A stretch of DNA of 64,000 bases from Platycnemis pennipes (GCA_933228895.1 OW121846.1:42116107-42180106); one strand, 5' to 3'. Counted from the first letter of the stretch, positions 34,776 to 46,561 are shown. Notes: a model not told the origin generated them from the letters alone. Numbers and translations: made by a program.

Positions 34776-35329
34776 CCACCTTGTATACATCTATCTGTAA
34801 AATTGGTTATTAGTTATTGTGATTATCCGTTGTTATTTGTCATGATTACCACATATTAGCTACCTTTTATTTTTTTTGTTTTCTTACATAACGTAGCTGA
34901 TCATTTGCTTCATTCATGGCAGTCACTTACATTTCTTTTCTCAAGGTTATTTTTTGCTTTTCTTTACCACGCTTTTCATCGCCTTGCTTTTTTGCATTGC
35001 ATCAACTTCACAATGGTGGAATGTATTTTGATTTATGCTCTAAGGGACTTTATTCCCAGAACAATGACAGTTATTACTATTCTATTCTACGGTTGAAATG
35101 ACCTCTGGCTGGTCTACTATGGCTACTATGAATAAGAGGTGAATGGACGTGGTGGATTAAAGTCCGTTACGCCCTATGAATAGGAGAGAAGGCTATCTTT
35201 TTCACCAAGACGTGCAATGTTTGCTCCCCTATTGCCAACCTAATAAAATGGAACGCGAGTGAAAGTCTGCAATCCAAACGCAATGGACAGGATGTTTTCC
35301 AAGAGGAGGGCATAAGAAGGTTTGTTTCC
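34776..35329. other. No recognisable gene
   Basis: T-rich frames at 34905-35101 encode Phe-rich chance proteins. Nothing else. Confidence 0.4.
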
Positions 35330-35420
35330 TCTGCACACATCTACATCTACGTAATACCCTGCGAGCCACCGCGAGGGTGTGTTGCAGGGGGTGAATATCA
35401 CGAAACATGCACTATTGACA
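35330..35420 (-). mobile_element. CR1/Jockey-type LINE 3' end
   Basis: Plus-strand text acatctacatctacgtaata, ccctgcgagccaccgcgagg, gtgtgttgcagggggtgaat, acgaaacatgca: the clearest copy of the LINE tail, with the hexanucleotide-like (atctac)n terminus on the left. Confidence 0.65.
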
Positions 35421-36104
35421 TGCAATTAGGCTACTACATGGAAACTTGCCAGATAATAGGGTCACATGCAGTTAGATGGTTAGTATCTACATAATGAGAA
35501 AGTGATTATTGGTTGTTATTACATACATCATGCACTACAGACTTTTTTTTAGGAAGAAAATGCATTTACGCACACCCGGGCAAGATGGTATACCCGGGTA
35601 GTGTGGGACTCAGCAGAAATAGTGCAATACCCACTAAAAACCTAACCCGATTATGCCTTTCACAGAGGCAGCAACTGTATTCGCTGAGGGAAACCTCGGG
35701 CTTCAGCCGATACCTTGCTTCTTCCACGTTGTCTTCATGAAGATGTTAATTCCATTAATCCACCGATGGTCGTCCTTGAAGACATGACTTTGATGTCTTT
35801 CCTCGATAAAATGTTTTCCTCGAGAAGTGCTGCCGGGGATTTTCTGCTCCAGAGGCCCCTACAACTCAGGGTGATAGCTAGAGTTCTTATTGTGGAAAGA
35901 TGATATTCCCGCTTCAGCTTGTCTTGCAGGTCCTGGTCCAGGGCGTATTTCTCCACCCCCGCATTATTCCATCGGTCTAGATCCTACTGCTCCCCGAGGA
36001 TTTGGGCATCTAGAACATATCCAAGGTCTCCTATGCACACATTTGCATGTAAACACATGTAGATGTGTGCATAGGCACACTCTCTAATTATTTTACCTAA
36101 TGTT
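35421..36104. other. No gene; hairpin at 36031-36074
   Basis: Inverted repeat ctatgcacacat (36031-36042) / atgtgtgcatag (36063-36074). Two overlapping minus- and plus-strand frames around 35513-35956 lack domains. Confidence 0.45.
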
Positions 36105-36185
36105 CTCTCTTAAGATACGTGGGAAAAATGACATTTTAAATCTATTGGTAAGACAATATATCTCTCTAATCTTGTTAATCTGATC
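36105..36185 (-). mobile_element. CR1/Jockey-type LINE 3'-end remnant
   Basis: cgtgggaaaaatgacatttt then aaatctattgg is the minus-strand KMSFFPR-coding block seen at 22790 and 14270. Confidence 0.55.
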
Positions 36186-37514
36186 AAAAAATCTTTCTTC
36201 TTCCCAAGCATTCTCTCATTGGTCATTCATTCATTCGGAATATTTATGACTGCAAGTTTTCGAGCGAAAAAGTAAAAAGGATACGTCATATCACTCTGGT
36301 GACGCCTCACCTGGAGTCATCAAGAATTTAGCATCCTATAAATAAAACTTTAGCCCGGGAAGTGATTAAGTTCCAAAGGAAATAATCGCGTTTGCCTACA
36401 CATTCCTAAGAACGTACATAAGGCGCCACTCGGCTATTGGAAGGGGTTAGTTGGTAAACTAGAGATTGGACCGTCGTCATCAACATTAACTTAGCCTGAA
36501 ATTTCAAATCACATGATTTCTGATTCTCCAGACATATTTCTACCCTTAAACCATATACACAGGACAGACAGTATTGATTAAATTAAGAGGGATTAACTCC
36601 CAGTACGATAGATTCGAGAAACAGTTTTCTCTCACACAATATATGGCAACAACATAAACAAAGTACAATGTTTCCAATGGGGTGGTTAACCATATTTTTT
36701 CACTGCCAAATCTGATAGAGTTTGTTAAATAAAAATACGCGTTTTTTTTCGTTTTTTGATCCGTAAATTATTTCTCGAGTTATAAGTTGCGAAAAACATT
36801 TTTTTAACCCTTTCGGAAAAGTGGACGTGGTGCAACCTCTTCGACTTTGTCCGATCACATCTGAACCCGCAAAGCTACTTCGCCTTATCTCAATAGGGGA
36901 CACACAACTGACCTCACCAACAGGAGCGGTTGGGACAGGACCTGTGCGAGCAAACCTTCCGAGAACCGTCCTCCACTCCCTTCCCTTCCCCTAAAAGCAG
37001 TCAAGAACCAGAGTAACATGACGTCAATGATATCAAAGCAGCTTCTGCAGTGGGCGTCACCTTTTTTTATTTTAATTTTTGATTTATGAGTGAATGGTTG
37101 TGGTTAGAAGATTAATTTTTTCACTAAAATTAATGTTTCGTTTCCATCTAACGATTTCATGTACAAAATAGCGATTTCGGTTCCGAGTAAACGCCCCCAT
37201 TCATTACAAAACACACATCACCAATAATGAACGCTTCTTTTCAGCAAAATTTCGTCTTCACGGCATATGATCTCCACCCCACCCCTCTGTCACGCGCCCA
37301 CGACAGCTCGCAAGGTACAATGTACATGTAGATGTATTTGTTCAGGGCATCCTTTCACAAGAAGTGCTGTGTGCCTAAGAGGGAGGAATTCACCGAAACC
37401 CCTGATTTCAAGTATTACCCCAGAAATACTCCCTAAGAAGAGCGTTAGTGGGGTAAGAGGCTTTTATCTATGAGAAAGGGAAGAGAGAGAGAGAGAAACG
37501 GTTCGACATGGGGT
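36186..37514. other. No recognisable gene
   Basis: AT-rich. Open frames at 36700-36903 (-) and 37267-37473 (+) have no domain. Confidence 0.45.
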
Positions 37515-37870
37515 ACCCGGGAGAGACACCAGGGGAAGGTCATATGTGCCATTTAGGATAAGTGGGTAATTGGGTAGCGGTAGCATAATTCCTGGGATTG
37601 GAGGAGGGCTAGAGAGAAACCTGGCGTTGGAATTGGCTGGCTCTTCACGGAAGGGGCAAACGGGTCCCTGGTTTAACGCCCCATCCAACAAAGCACTGAC
37701 CTTGAAGTTCTAGACACACAACCCCCAAGTGGAGACCGGTTCACCAAAGAAAAATTTCTACCACTGCCTGAATTCAAAGGGTACCCAGTGTTGAAAGCCA
37801 ATGGTCTATCATTCACGACAACCCGATCCCCTGCAGTAGCTAGCCTCCACGTGGGCTCGAAGGCCAAAAA
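37515..37870 (-). mobile_element. tRNA-derived SINE, near full length
   Basis: On the minus strand: head ggctagctactgcagggg, body ggtcagtgctttgttggatg, gaaacctggcgttggaat (plus-strand gagagaaacctggcgttgg), tacccacttatcctaaatgg. Family order is as at 5870-6200. It ends about 160 bp before the poly(A) signal of the transposase gene, oriented in the same direction. Confidence 0.75.
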
Positions 37871-38041
37871 ACGATTTATGTATAAAAAGATACATAACTA
37901 CCACCGTAGATATTGCTAAGTTATAACAGAATTTTAGAAGCTCTCCAACCAGTGAAAACTGTTACATAAACTCAAAAGATATTAACCGAAGGGGAATTAG
38001 TTTCTTAGAAATTATTTTGCGGTTTTTCCTTGGGGAATAAT

Positions 38042-38047
38042 TTTATT
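38042..38047 (-). terminator. Poly(A) signal AATAAA
   Basis: AATAAA on the minus strand, about 45 bases downstream of the transposase stop codon at 38092 and followed by AT-rich sequence; position fits 3'-end formation of that gene. Confidence 0.55.
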
Positions 38048-38091
38048 TTCAACGTAATAATAAATTGTGATAGAGTACAATCAGAGCTTGT

Positions 38092-39799
38092 TCAAGTTGA
38101 ATCCAAAGGACGAGCCAAGTCCTCCATATCATCATCGGCATTGTCATCTTCATCATCGTCATCAGTATCGCATTCCAATGTATTTATAACGATTGGTTCG
38201 ATGATTTCATCTCGTGCTATCTCCTTTGCGAAGTCAAGATCTTGCAATTTTTCAGCATGACGAACACATGCTGCCCACGCCTCCACCGTGATTCTGTCAA
38301 TTGCCTGAAAAAGATTATTTGATTGAGTGTACATCCTTCGTAAGAGACCTCAAAATTCCTTCGCTTATGCAATTTACAATCTGCCTTACCTCTTGGGTGA
38401 TGGCTTCCAGGTCAATCATTTTAAAGGTATTATTCCTCTCTGCTACATGCCTCTTAACCTGGGACCAGACCAGTTCAATGGGATTATATTGGCAATGGTA
38501 TGGCGGTAGCCGTACAACAGTATGCCCTTCTTCAGCAGCCATTCTATCCAGAGCATACTCCTTTCTGACTTGAGCCAACTTCACCAATGCCAATAATTCC
38601 GCCCGGGTTTGATCGCTTGTAAAGGGAATCTCCTTTCCACTGAGCCAGCTTTGAATATCCTGCTTTTTGGTCGATGTGGTTGGTGCTTTGTTCAAAACCA
38701 CGGAATGGTAGCTGGTGTTGTCCATAACGATGACGGCGTTTTGAATCTCCATTGCCCTCAAGGTGCACAGGAAATTCTCAAACCTGAAAATTTATAAAAA
38801 TTAAGTATTAAAATAAGCCATAATTAATATTTATAGACCCAAAATGACATATTAGAATATGTAAATAGTAACGATATTATAAAACAGAAATTACCATTTT
38901 GTGAACACTTCAGCATTCATATCAGAGTGGTAATCCGTTCCTTTCTTTCCTTTTGAACGGAATACTAGTTTGCACTCTTTTATGAAGCCAGTTTGTGCTG
39001 AACCCACATGGCATACTATAAGACGGGATCCTCTTCCAACTGGAACTTTTTTCCCACCCTCTTCATTTGGCCCAACCCAAGCAGCACCGAGCGAGTAATT
39101 TTGATTCACCCATGTTTCATCAAGGTAAAATATCGTCCTTGCCTGGCTGCGAAGATTTTTCATTTTCCTAAGGAATGCTATTCGTGCAGCCACAATATCA
39201 CTCCTTTCCAGTAAAAATTTCCGCCCGTCCACCGTCCTCTTGTAGCGAAAGCCAATTTCTTTCACAACACTCCAGAGCGATGTTCTACTGCCTTCGTACT
39301 CTCCGCTGTCTTGCATTGTTTTCAAAATACCATTGATTTGTGGAAATTTTCCTTCATCGTAAAATCCTAAGATTTTTCTTCTTAACACATCCTTTTGAAA
39401 ATCGTCAAACTCAGTGACAGTTTTGGACCGCGGCTTCCTCTCCTTATACGGAGATTTGAATGCAGGTGAGCCAATTTTAGTGGTGGAATCCTTGGCTGTT
39501 AAAATAATGAATTAAAAATGCATGAGAAATGAGCAGAATCGACGTGCAGTAAATAAAATTCAAGTAAGGTATAACCGTTATTCTTATTTTTTTTAATCCA
39601 ATCAAATTTGCTAAATAACGCATGTGCCCTCGAAAATGGTGGTAATTAAACAATTTTACTTACCTTCTCGAACAATTGCTTGGATTTTTCTTTTGCTTAA
39701 GCCACACGCCTCCTTTTCTCTCTGGAAATAATTCACTACATTGTGAACAATCAGCTTTGCTTGACTACGAAGCAGAAGATTCAATTTCTTATCCTCCAT
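38092..39799 (-). CDS. Four-exon Tc1/mariner-superfamily (DDE_3-like) transposase, intact
   Basis: Predicted exons (minus): 39799-39664, 39495-38895, 38783-38390, 38304-38092. Every intron starts GT (gtaagt, gtaatt, gtaagg) and ends AG after a T-rich tract. The exon lengths (136, 601, 394, 213) join in frame to 447 codons plus stop without interruption. The N-terminal ~150 residues are the likely DNA-binding part (helical, RSKTVTEF, GFRYKRTVDGRKF). Catalytic residues: D171 in FYLDETW, D267 in VIVMDNTSYHS, E349 in YHCQYNPIELVW. The 81 residues between the second D and E are far more than the 34 of Tc1. The C-terminal tail is strongly acidic (Asp-rich run near residue 430). A nuclear cut-and-paste role is known for the superfamily. 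No terminal inverted repeats were found near it, so an active element, a solo copy or a domesticated gene are all possible. Introns and the start are inferred. Confidence 0.82.
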
Positions 39800-40144
39800 T
39801 GCAAAGCAGCGAGTTACTCAAATAGATCTCTTGAAAACTGTTATAAATATCCGACCACGTAACGCTAAAAGTCCTTGGCTGGGCTGCTAACAAACAGCGA
39901 AGAACAGTTTGCTCAGTAAACACCGCAAAACGGATTCCGGATATTTAGGATACACAACTGGCAACACAGGGCTCAAGGAGTAGAAGTTCACTGCACGGTA
40001 GTCAGAAAGCAACTGAGGTTTCGGCTGTTTAAGCCACTCCCTCTTCACTCCTATTGGCTGAAGTGAAGAAGCGTCATACAGAACTTTCTCTTTTCCTTCC
40101 CCCACAGTCGCAAAGATATTTTGAACAGATTCTAGGGTAGATAT
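39800..40144 (-). promoter_or_regulatory. Upstream region of the transposase gene
   Basis: No competing gene is present. On the minus strand a CCAAT-type box (attggctgaag on the plus strand, near 40053) lies about 255 bases before the ATG. No TATA box at a convincing distance. The 72-codon minus-strand frame at 39887-40105 has no domain and could be 5' leader. Confidence 0.3.
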
Positions 40145-40450
40145 AGTGGCTAAAGTACCGAATATGCTATCGCGCGGACCTATATTCGAAACCCAGCAGT
40201 AGTAGAAAGATTTCCGTGGAACTACGGTCCCTCCTTGAGAGCCGAGGGAGGATATTTACCAATAATAATATTAGTAGTAATAGTGCGGGATAAACTAAAG
40301 TTTTAAACTAAATTAGTACCCTAGTACTAATAAAACAGTAATAGCACTACTAGTATTGCTAATGCTAGTAATAGTACCTACTTCGCCTGTCGGATGGGGT
40401 TATACTGTAAGACCTCTGGAGTCTTTTCTTACGAGAAGATATGCATGCAG
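40145..40450 (+). mobile_element. tRNA-derived SINE with internal TAR-repeat expansion
   Basis: Head gtggctaaagtaccgaatat (A-box-like) and ggacctatattcgaaaccc (B-box), then a low-complexity tract, then the SINE body block tacttcgcctgtcggatggg and ctctggagtcttttcttac. Head and body are in the normal order but separated by the expanded AT-rich tract described separately. Confidence 0.6.
40255..40376. repeat. Degenerate TAA/TAG low-complexity tract
   Basis: Runs of aataata, agtagtaatag, actagtattgctaatgctag make up an imperfect trinucleotide-like tract inside the SINE at 40145-40450. Confidence 0.65.
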
Positions 40451-42664
40451 AAATGATGATTCGCATCAGCGTGTCACCCTGCAAGTAATCGTAAGGATGT
40501 GTGGCAGGTGGTGACTTGATATTTTTAATTGCTGTATTTAATTGCTGTCTTACTGCAAAGTTGCTTGAATAGTAAACAACACGTCTTGACATGCAACATA
40601 GCCTTAAAATTAGAACTATTATTTTGATTGTGCGGGACAGATGATGCAAAAATGGCTTATGGGAAGCGATGATTTCAACATGTTCGATTATAAATATCAA
40701 ACACGTAAGGAAATATCGAACAGAATTAAAATTATGCACCACAAAATAAGAGTCGCATTCAGCCAGGTATACTATGCCTACATTTATAACCGATCCTAAC
40801 TAATTATAATAACTGCAATGCTATTTACATCACCTATAGCTCATTTATTTGCCGTAAAACATTTAAGCATCCCCATTTCTCTATTAGCTCTCTAATTGCC
40901 AGCTTCTCCAAGGGATCCACCGATAAATGGCTCAGTTGACGGACGATACACATGCATTCATTATGAAATTATCCTAAAATAAAATGGAATGCATATTTTA
41001 CCATTCATATCCTCGGGAAAACATTACGCCTCAAAGTTCCGCAAGAGATTTTGATTAAAGTCCTCGATTCTCCTTACCTTATCCGAAAATCTGACCACAC
41101 CTGACAAACCTAATTATAACTACGTCTGTCGTGGGAGGTTCCCTCCCCTCGGCTTCCCAAAAACAATTTATCAAAATGAAGTTCTGCTTCTAATCGATCC
41201 CACTCTTACAGGGAAATCGCCGCCTCGTCATATATCTGGGGTTGAGAGACCCAGGCTCGATTCCTCACCTCCTAATGAGTAATCCGCTATCATCCGACCT
41301 CGGAGAGCGGAAAGTTTAGCAAAGAAGACTGTCGGACGATGGAAGTCTATTGTATTGATCCGAGGAAAAGTTAGAGAGAGCAAATGCTAGTGTTTCAAAC
41401 CAATTCCGTGCAGGGCTAAAGAGAGCAGGAGGGAGGGCTCTCTGCTGCTTCGAGACTGCTCCGAGGAACGCTTAAAAGGACTTTACTCTCATCTATGGAA
41501 AGGCAAGAATACTTAGAATTTCAGTACATGAAATGCTTTCATGCACTCGATGTTTTCTGGTTGATGGCCTAGCATGGTCAAAAAATAAGTTTGTAGACCT
41601 CTGTGAACATACAGGAATTTTTTGTATAAAAATATTGCAAGAGAGTGAGTGACCAGGAAGCCATTCAAAGAGTGTGTGGTAGGGGGTAAATAATCAACGA
41701 ACTTCGGTTTCAATCAGATTCATTGGTTTGGCAGATTTCTCACACTCTGTGCGGGTGTTTCTCTGCTGTGCGTTTTTTGATAAGGATATGAATCTTTTAT
41801 CCTTACATTTTTTTACCACACCTATATAAATTTTTCATACATATTTTAGTGTAGCGTACGTTGTCAGTTAGCTCATCACTGTCCATTACCTCATTTGTAA
41901 TTAGTTAGTCTTGTGTTTACTTTCTTTCAAATGTTGTAAATACCGAAATGCTTTTCCATTGTCCATTGTATTTTAATCGTACAAGTCACGCCCTAAGATT
42001 TCTTCTTAAATATTTTGACTATTATTGACGAAGGGTAAGGTGGAAGAAAAGACTGTTCAGTCTATATTGAACCCCAAATAAAGAAAGTTTATTATAATTA
42101 GCACAAGAAATATGATTGAATTTTACTGTATTTTGTGGCTACATGGGACTATCATGCTACATTAGAGCTATGAAAGATTGGGTGAATATTTGAAATTTCT
42201 AGGTGCCTTCAGTCACATGCTTGATATGAGGAAGCATTAATTCAAACCATGCAATTCCATTAGCATAAGCAATGCCAGCAAATGGGTTCACATTACAGCC
42301 ATAATTATTAAAAAATGAGGCATCACAATTGCTTGGAAAACTTTGCGTTTTATCTCTGAGGAATAATGCACAGACTATAGTCCCGTAGCAACAGTTTCAA
42401 ACAGAAATAAGTTAATTCATTTTATTTATTAAGGTATACGATTTCCTATTGGATTTAAGCAACAAATTTTCATCTCACTCCACAAAAATAATGCTCATTT
42501 ATTCATTCGCGATTGTTCACTTTAACGATATCCACTCATTTACAGCCCGGCTGAAAGCAAAATCACATGATAATCACTGAGAGATAAGGAAATAGCCTTT
42601 TAAAGAGTAAAGAGAGATTAATTTTTAGTGAAATTAAGCATTGTTATCAGTGAATATTCTAAAA
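40451..42664. other. No recognisable gene; LINE tails near 40455-40520 and 41640-41705
   Basis: gtgtcaccctgcaagtaatcg/gtgtggcaggtggtgac (40470-40516) and gtgtgtggtagggggtaaat (41673) are worn LINE 3'-end signatures. A B-box-like ggctcgattcctc sits near 41250 without a clear partner. The 125-codon minus-strand frame at 40365-40742 covers the LINE tail and has no domain. Confidence 0.4.
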
Positions 42665-42880
42665 TGTGCCACTCAGTGATCAACTCGGAGGTTGGCATAA
42701 TAGGTGAGGGTTGAGTTCACCCCATACTAAGTCATTGACGTGTGAAATTCACACACTGAATGCAGCGGGGGGCAGGTCCTTTCTCTGGCAAAGACACCTC
42801 AACCGGATCTGATCCCAGGACCCTCCGGTCCGTAGCCCAGCGCTCTACACACTAGGCCACCACGCCCCCCATGGAAATGT
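42665..42880 (-). mobile_element. tRNA-derived SINE
   Basis: Minus strand: gggcgtggtggcctagtgtg (A-box), tagagcgctgggctacgg, ggtcctgggatcagatccgg (B-box), at tRNA spacing; the best-preserved tRNA-like head in the window. It does not have a complementary acceptor stem on the other side, so it is a SINE rather than a tRNA gene. A short direct/inverted motif (gtgtgaaattcacac) lies in its tail. Confidence 0.72.
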
Positions 42881-43049
42881 GTAGCAATTGAAAAATCCAT
42901 TGGTATCGAGTTAACTATGGAGACACTCTTCATTCAATGATAGTAACTGTGTAAAATGCTTACTTCACTTAATGGGAGAAAAATATCTTTGCAGTGGTAC
43001 ATATATCTAGACTGCTTTTACGGCTTTGATAATCAAGCCCCCTCCTCCT
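42881..43049. other. No feature seen
   Basis: Short AT-rich spacer. Confidence 0.4.
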
Positions 43050-44045
43050 ATTTTCAACGAACAAGTTCATAAAATCTGTCCCTTCCCCCTCTTCCAAGGT
43101 TTTTCAGAAACTCAGCTGGGATGTTATCTACCCCCACCGCTTTACCTGCCTTCATTTCTCGCAGTGCCTTCTCTATCTCACTATCCAGTATTCCGGGGCC
43201 CACGTCATCCTGACCTACGTCCTTTTCCTCTTCTACGTCCAAGTTTCTAGGCCTATTTTCGCTATCATACAGTTTATCAACATATTCCCTCCAACGACGC
43301 TGGATCTCCTCTGGCTCCATTGATAAATTTCCCATTCTGTCTTTGATGCACGGGACCGTTTTCCATTTCTTGATTCCCGATAACATTCTAAACTTTGAGT
43401 ACAGACTGCCAACTTCTCCTTTTCTCTGGAGTCTCTCCATCTCCTCGCATTGCCGACTCCACCGCTTTTCTCTTGCTCTATTTTTTTCTCTCCTAAGCCT
43501 GTTGTTAATCTCTTCATAACGCCTTTTGCCTAGCTCTGTATTTACATTTTTCCATTTCCTTCTTTCCTCGATCCTTTCCATCATTTCCGCTGTTACCCAT
43601 GGTTTCTTGATCCTCCTATCGTCTACTGTTCCTATTGTTTTCTCAGCTGCTTCTTTTATGCTTCATTTCCCATCCTTCATTTATTGTTCCTCTTCCCTTC
43701 TCTTCTCTCATGCATCAATCCACTGTCTCCTGATATTCTCTCTTCTTCCCTCCAATCAGTGCTCCTACATCCCAATTTTTTATTTTCCTTACTACCTTCA
43801 ACCTTTTTAGTCTCATCTCACATTTCATCGCCACCAAGTTATGGTCGGAGTCGGCAGCTGCACCTGGGAAACTATGCGAATTCTTTACGCTGTTCCTGAA
43901 TCTTTGCCTAATCATGATGTAGTCTAGTTGGTACCTTCCAGTATCCCCCGGCATTTTCCACGTGTACCTACGCCTAGGGTGATGTTTAAACCACGTGTTT
44001 GTAATCACTAAATTATTCCTCCTACAGAACTCTGCTTCCCCCCCC
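43050..44045 (-). pseudogene. LINE endonuclease/RT fragment (RTE/BovB-like)
   Basis: The minus strand, from 44045 leftwards, carries the last part of an APE-type endonuclease: NTWFKHHPRRRYTWKMPGD, LDYIMIRQRF, SDHNLVAMK (the SDH block). Then comes the basic linker (ERIEERRKWKNVNTELGKRR, REKRW) and the beginning of the RT domain: IEKALREMKAGKAVGVDN, IPAEFLKNLG. It is truncated at both ends and one frameshift separates the two open frames (44008-43715 and 43584-43054). It corresponds to the region upstream of that kept in the 7105-7645 copy and may be the same or a sister family. Confidence 0.8.
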
Positions 44046-45502
44046 CGGGTTCATGCCCAATGGAAACCTAATAATTTTACAGGTTTATTCATGATAGGTG
44101 GAGGATACAAATAAGATTTTGATAATCCACTGTGCTATTTAAGGAGAACCAGTTTTGAGGGGAAAAAAAGAGAATGTCCAGACATGTCCAGAATGCAGTA
44201 TCAGCCAAAACTGTTTCGTGTGCATGACACAGACATCTACTCAGAAGTATTAGTGGGTATTTCCATTGTTATGAAGTACCTGAGCTCTATCAAATTGAAT
44301 ATGGATTCCGTAGCTGATGGTGACCAGAAAAACTGATTGGCATGTGCAGCATGTCTCACAAACTTTCTATAACTTCATACATTCTGTTGTCTACGCCTAT
44401 CTGCAATTCTGATTAAAGCTAGCTAGCATATTCACAAACTGTGCTGAAAATAAGCATGAATTTGAGTTGTTAAACAAAACGTACTAAAATATTATTCAAT
44501 TTCTTGTAGAAATTTTTAACTAACTAATCATCTATGGTGTATAGGTAAAATGGCCACATTGCTACTAATTATAATATTAATGTTTTCAATTATTCTTATG
44601 TGTTGGAATTTAAAATTTTGGTACGAGAATCTCAACAAATACATGAAAGGGATATTTAAAAAAATATGACTCCCCCACCTGTCCAAAAGTACGTTAAACA
44701 TCTTCATGAAAGACTAAGTCTTATGAAATATGGATATAAAACAAAAAAACAAGTATCAAACTATTTTAAATTGGAATAACTACATAGTTAGAAAAAAATG
44801 ATTAAATACACGAGGATATAATTGGAATTGCGATTTTAATTTGACTCTGGATAACACAGGATATTGCACATTAAGCCTCCACATCAGTTTTTTGTAACCT
44901 GTGTATTTCGTTTATAAGTAACGTATTTCCTTTTCGTTGTGCACCAATTTGATCAGTTTTGTTAGTTAATTCGTGTTGAGTGAAAAACCGTGAAAGAATG
45001 AAAAGAAATTATTGGTTAAAATATGTGAATAGGCAAGTGGGCTGCAGCCAAGGTGGGGATATCGAATACCTCGATCACAAAAGTGACGATTGATCCAGTG
45101 CGTTGTGGACGTTTTTTCGCCTTTGCCAAAGTTTTTGAGTTGATGAAGACAGACAGATGCCCGGCAGTAGTCATCTATATTTTTGCGTGAGCACATTGTT
45201 GACGGCAACAGTGTTTCTTTACGGCAGATTTCAGTCATTTCCGCGGCGTCATTTCAGTGTCACCGCGGACAAATGGGCTGGTTTGAAGGCGAATGTTTTG
45301 CAAAAAAGTAGCGAAAAATAGACTTTTCACACACGCTACTACATTTTCGAAAAATAAATAAACAATATTTTTATGGAAATAATGCATAATTAAGCAAATG
45401 CAAACCCTAATGTACTGTTCTTTAATACCCGTTTGACTAGTAGTTTTCAAATCGCTTCCAAAGAATCACCAAAAACGAAAGAAAAAAAGCTAACTTATAC
45501 TG
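44046..45502. other. AT-rich intergenic DNA, no gene seen
   Basis: Open frames at 44966-45238 and 45235-45450 (-) have no domain. Nothing else is recognisable. Confidence 0.45.
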
Positions 45503-45693
45503 GGTGTCAAAATGACACCTTCCCGCATGTAAGATAAATTTTAATTTTTAAGATGAAAAAAGGTGGGGAGATAATCTCACAGTTGTCTTGTTAAACCATT
45601 AAAATGAGTAAAAGTAACGAAAGATTTTTTCTTACGTACAGTTTCTTGGGCAGCTTTACAAACAAATGTAGGTGTAGTGTGTCAAAATGACAC
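45503..45693. repeat. Pair of identical 15-17-bp palindromes about 175 bp apart
   Basis: ggtgtcaaaatgacacc (45503-45519) and gtgtcaaaatgacac (45679-45693) are perfect palindromes around AAA, and both are followed by ctt. Such pairs can be termini of a short DNA element (piggyBac-like ends often carry a similar internal palindrome) or paired protein-binding sites. No TTAA target duplication was found at either side. Confidence 0.55.
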
Positions 45694-46028
45694 CTTGGGC
45701 ATTCTAGTATTCAATATAATTGTATTCATTATTTAGAGTGATCAATATTGCTATTTTCCTGTCGCAATTTCCACTAAACGAGTGCTTAGCAACAGTCCAC
45801 TACCCACACTCGGCATATATAACTCTGCCCGCTTCCTCCTGGCTCGAATGGCTTTTCTTCTACGGTTTGCCGCCTCCCGTTCTCGAGATCCTTTCCCTTC
45901 TCCTTCAGCCGGCGGATACTACCCCGTTTTCTACCATTGCTTTTCCACAGGCTATCGCGAAGACGCGAGGGGCGTCATTCTGAGGCAGATTGGCAGGTGG
46001 AGAAGTTATGACTTGCAGCGGCCCAAAC
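45694..46028. promoter_or_regulatory. Left flank of the LINE array, TATA-like box
   Basis: tatataa at 45816-45822 is followed by GC-richer sequence (ctctgcccgcttcc). In unit 1 the antisense ORF of the array continues into this flank, ending at 45905, so this is either the true 5' end region of the LINE or the host flank into which it inserted. A decision needs an intact copy elsewhere. Confidence 0.25.
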
Positions 46029-46315
46029 GTCGTCCGTGAGTGCAGCGGAGAAGCATTTCCTTTCTCCTCCCTCCAACATGTGCCCCAGCTGTCTCCCTCG
46101 GAGCCGCAAATATCCAGAAATTCTTCGAGACCCTGCCCCGGTGTTGGGGGGCGTTCCGGCGTCTGAGGGCAACTCATGTCCTCTAGTGCGGGAGAAATCA
46201 GTGGGTCGCAGCAGGCCTCCTCGCTGATGCATCCCAGGAAAGCCACCATATCACGTCCAGGAGTTTGGGGGCGTTCAGGGGTCAAAGGCGGCTCAATGTC
46301 TCCCATATGGTGCAA
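45905..46315 (-). pseudogene. Antisense ORF of unit 1, damaged
   Basis: Keeps the PPLTPERPQTPGRDM and CPQTPERPPTPGQGLEEF repeats of the antisense protein. The N-terminal part is out of frame because of a deletion of about 150 bp, and the C-terminus runs past the array border into flanking sequence (ends ...GVVSAG). It shows what lies outside the array on this side. Confidence 0.6.
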
Positions 46316-46561
46316 ACATGAGCGGTTGGTGGGTGTGGTCGTATTGAAGCCGAATCTGGGTGACGAGTGGGAAGGGGAAGCAATAGCGGTGTTCCCTCGT
46401 CTCCGGAGTTCTCCATCGTCCTGAAAACGTTCGGAGGTGGTATCGTGGAGCCTGGGTGGGTAAGGGATACGGAGGAAGAATTGTGCGATTATCTTAAGGT
46501 CAGTGCAGTTGTCTAAAGGTCATGCATTTCTGGATATGTTGCGTACAGTTCCCGGGCATAT

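Noticed and set aside
38092..38334. Separate small gene at the 3' end of the transposase
   Set aside because: Its beginning overlaps an intron with a good acceptor (ctttttcag) at 38305, and it joins the transposase exon 3 in frame, so it is the last exon.
42780..42870. Possible tRNA gene (good A and B boxes on the minus strand)
   Set aside because: No complementary acceptor stem and the flanks match a SINE layout.
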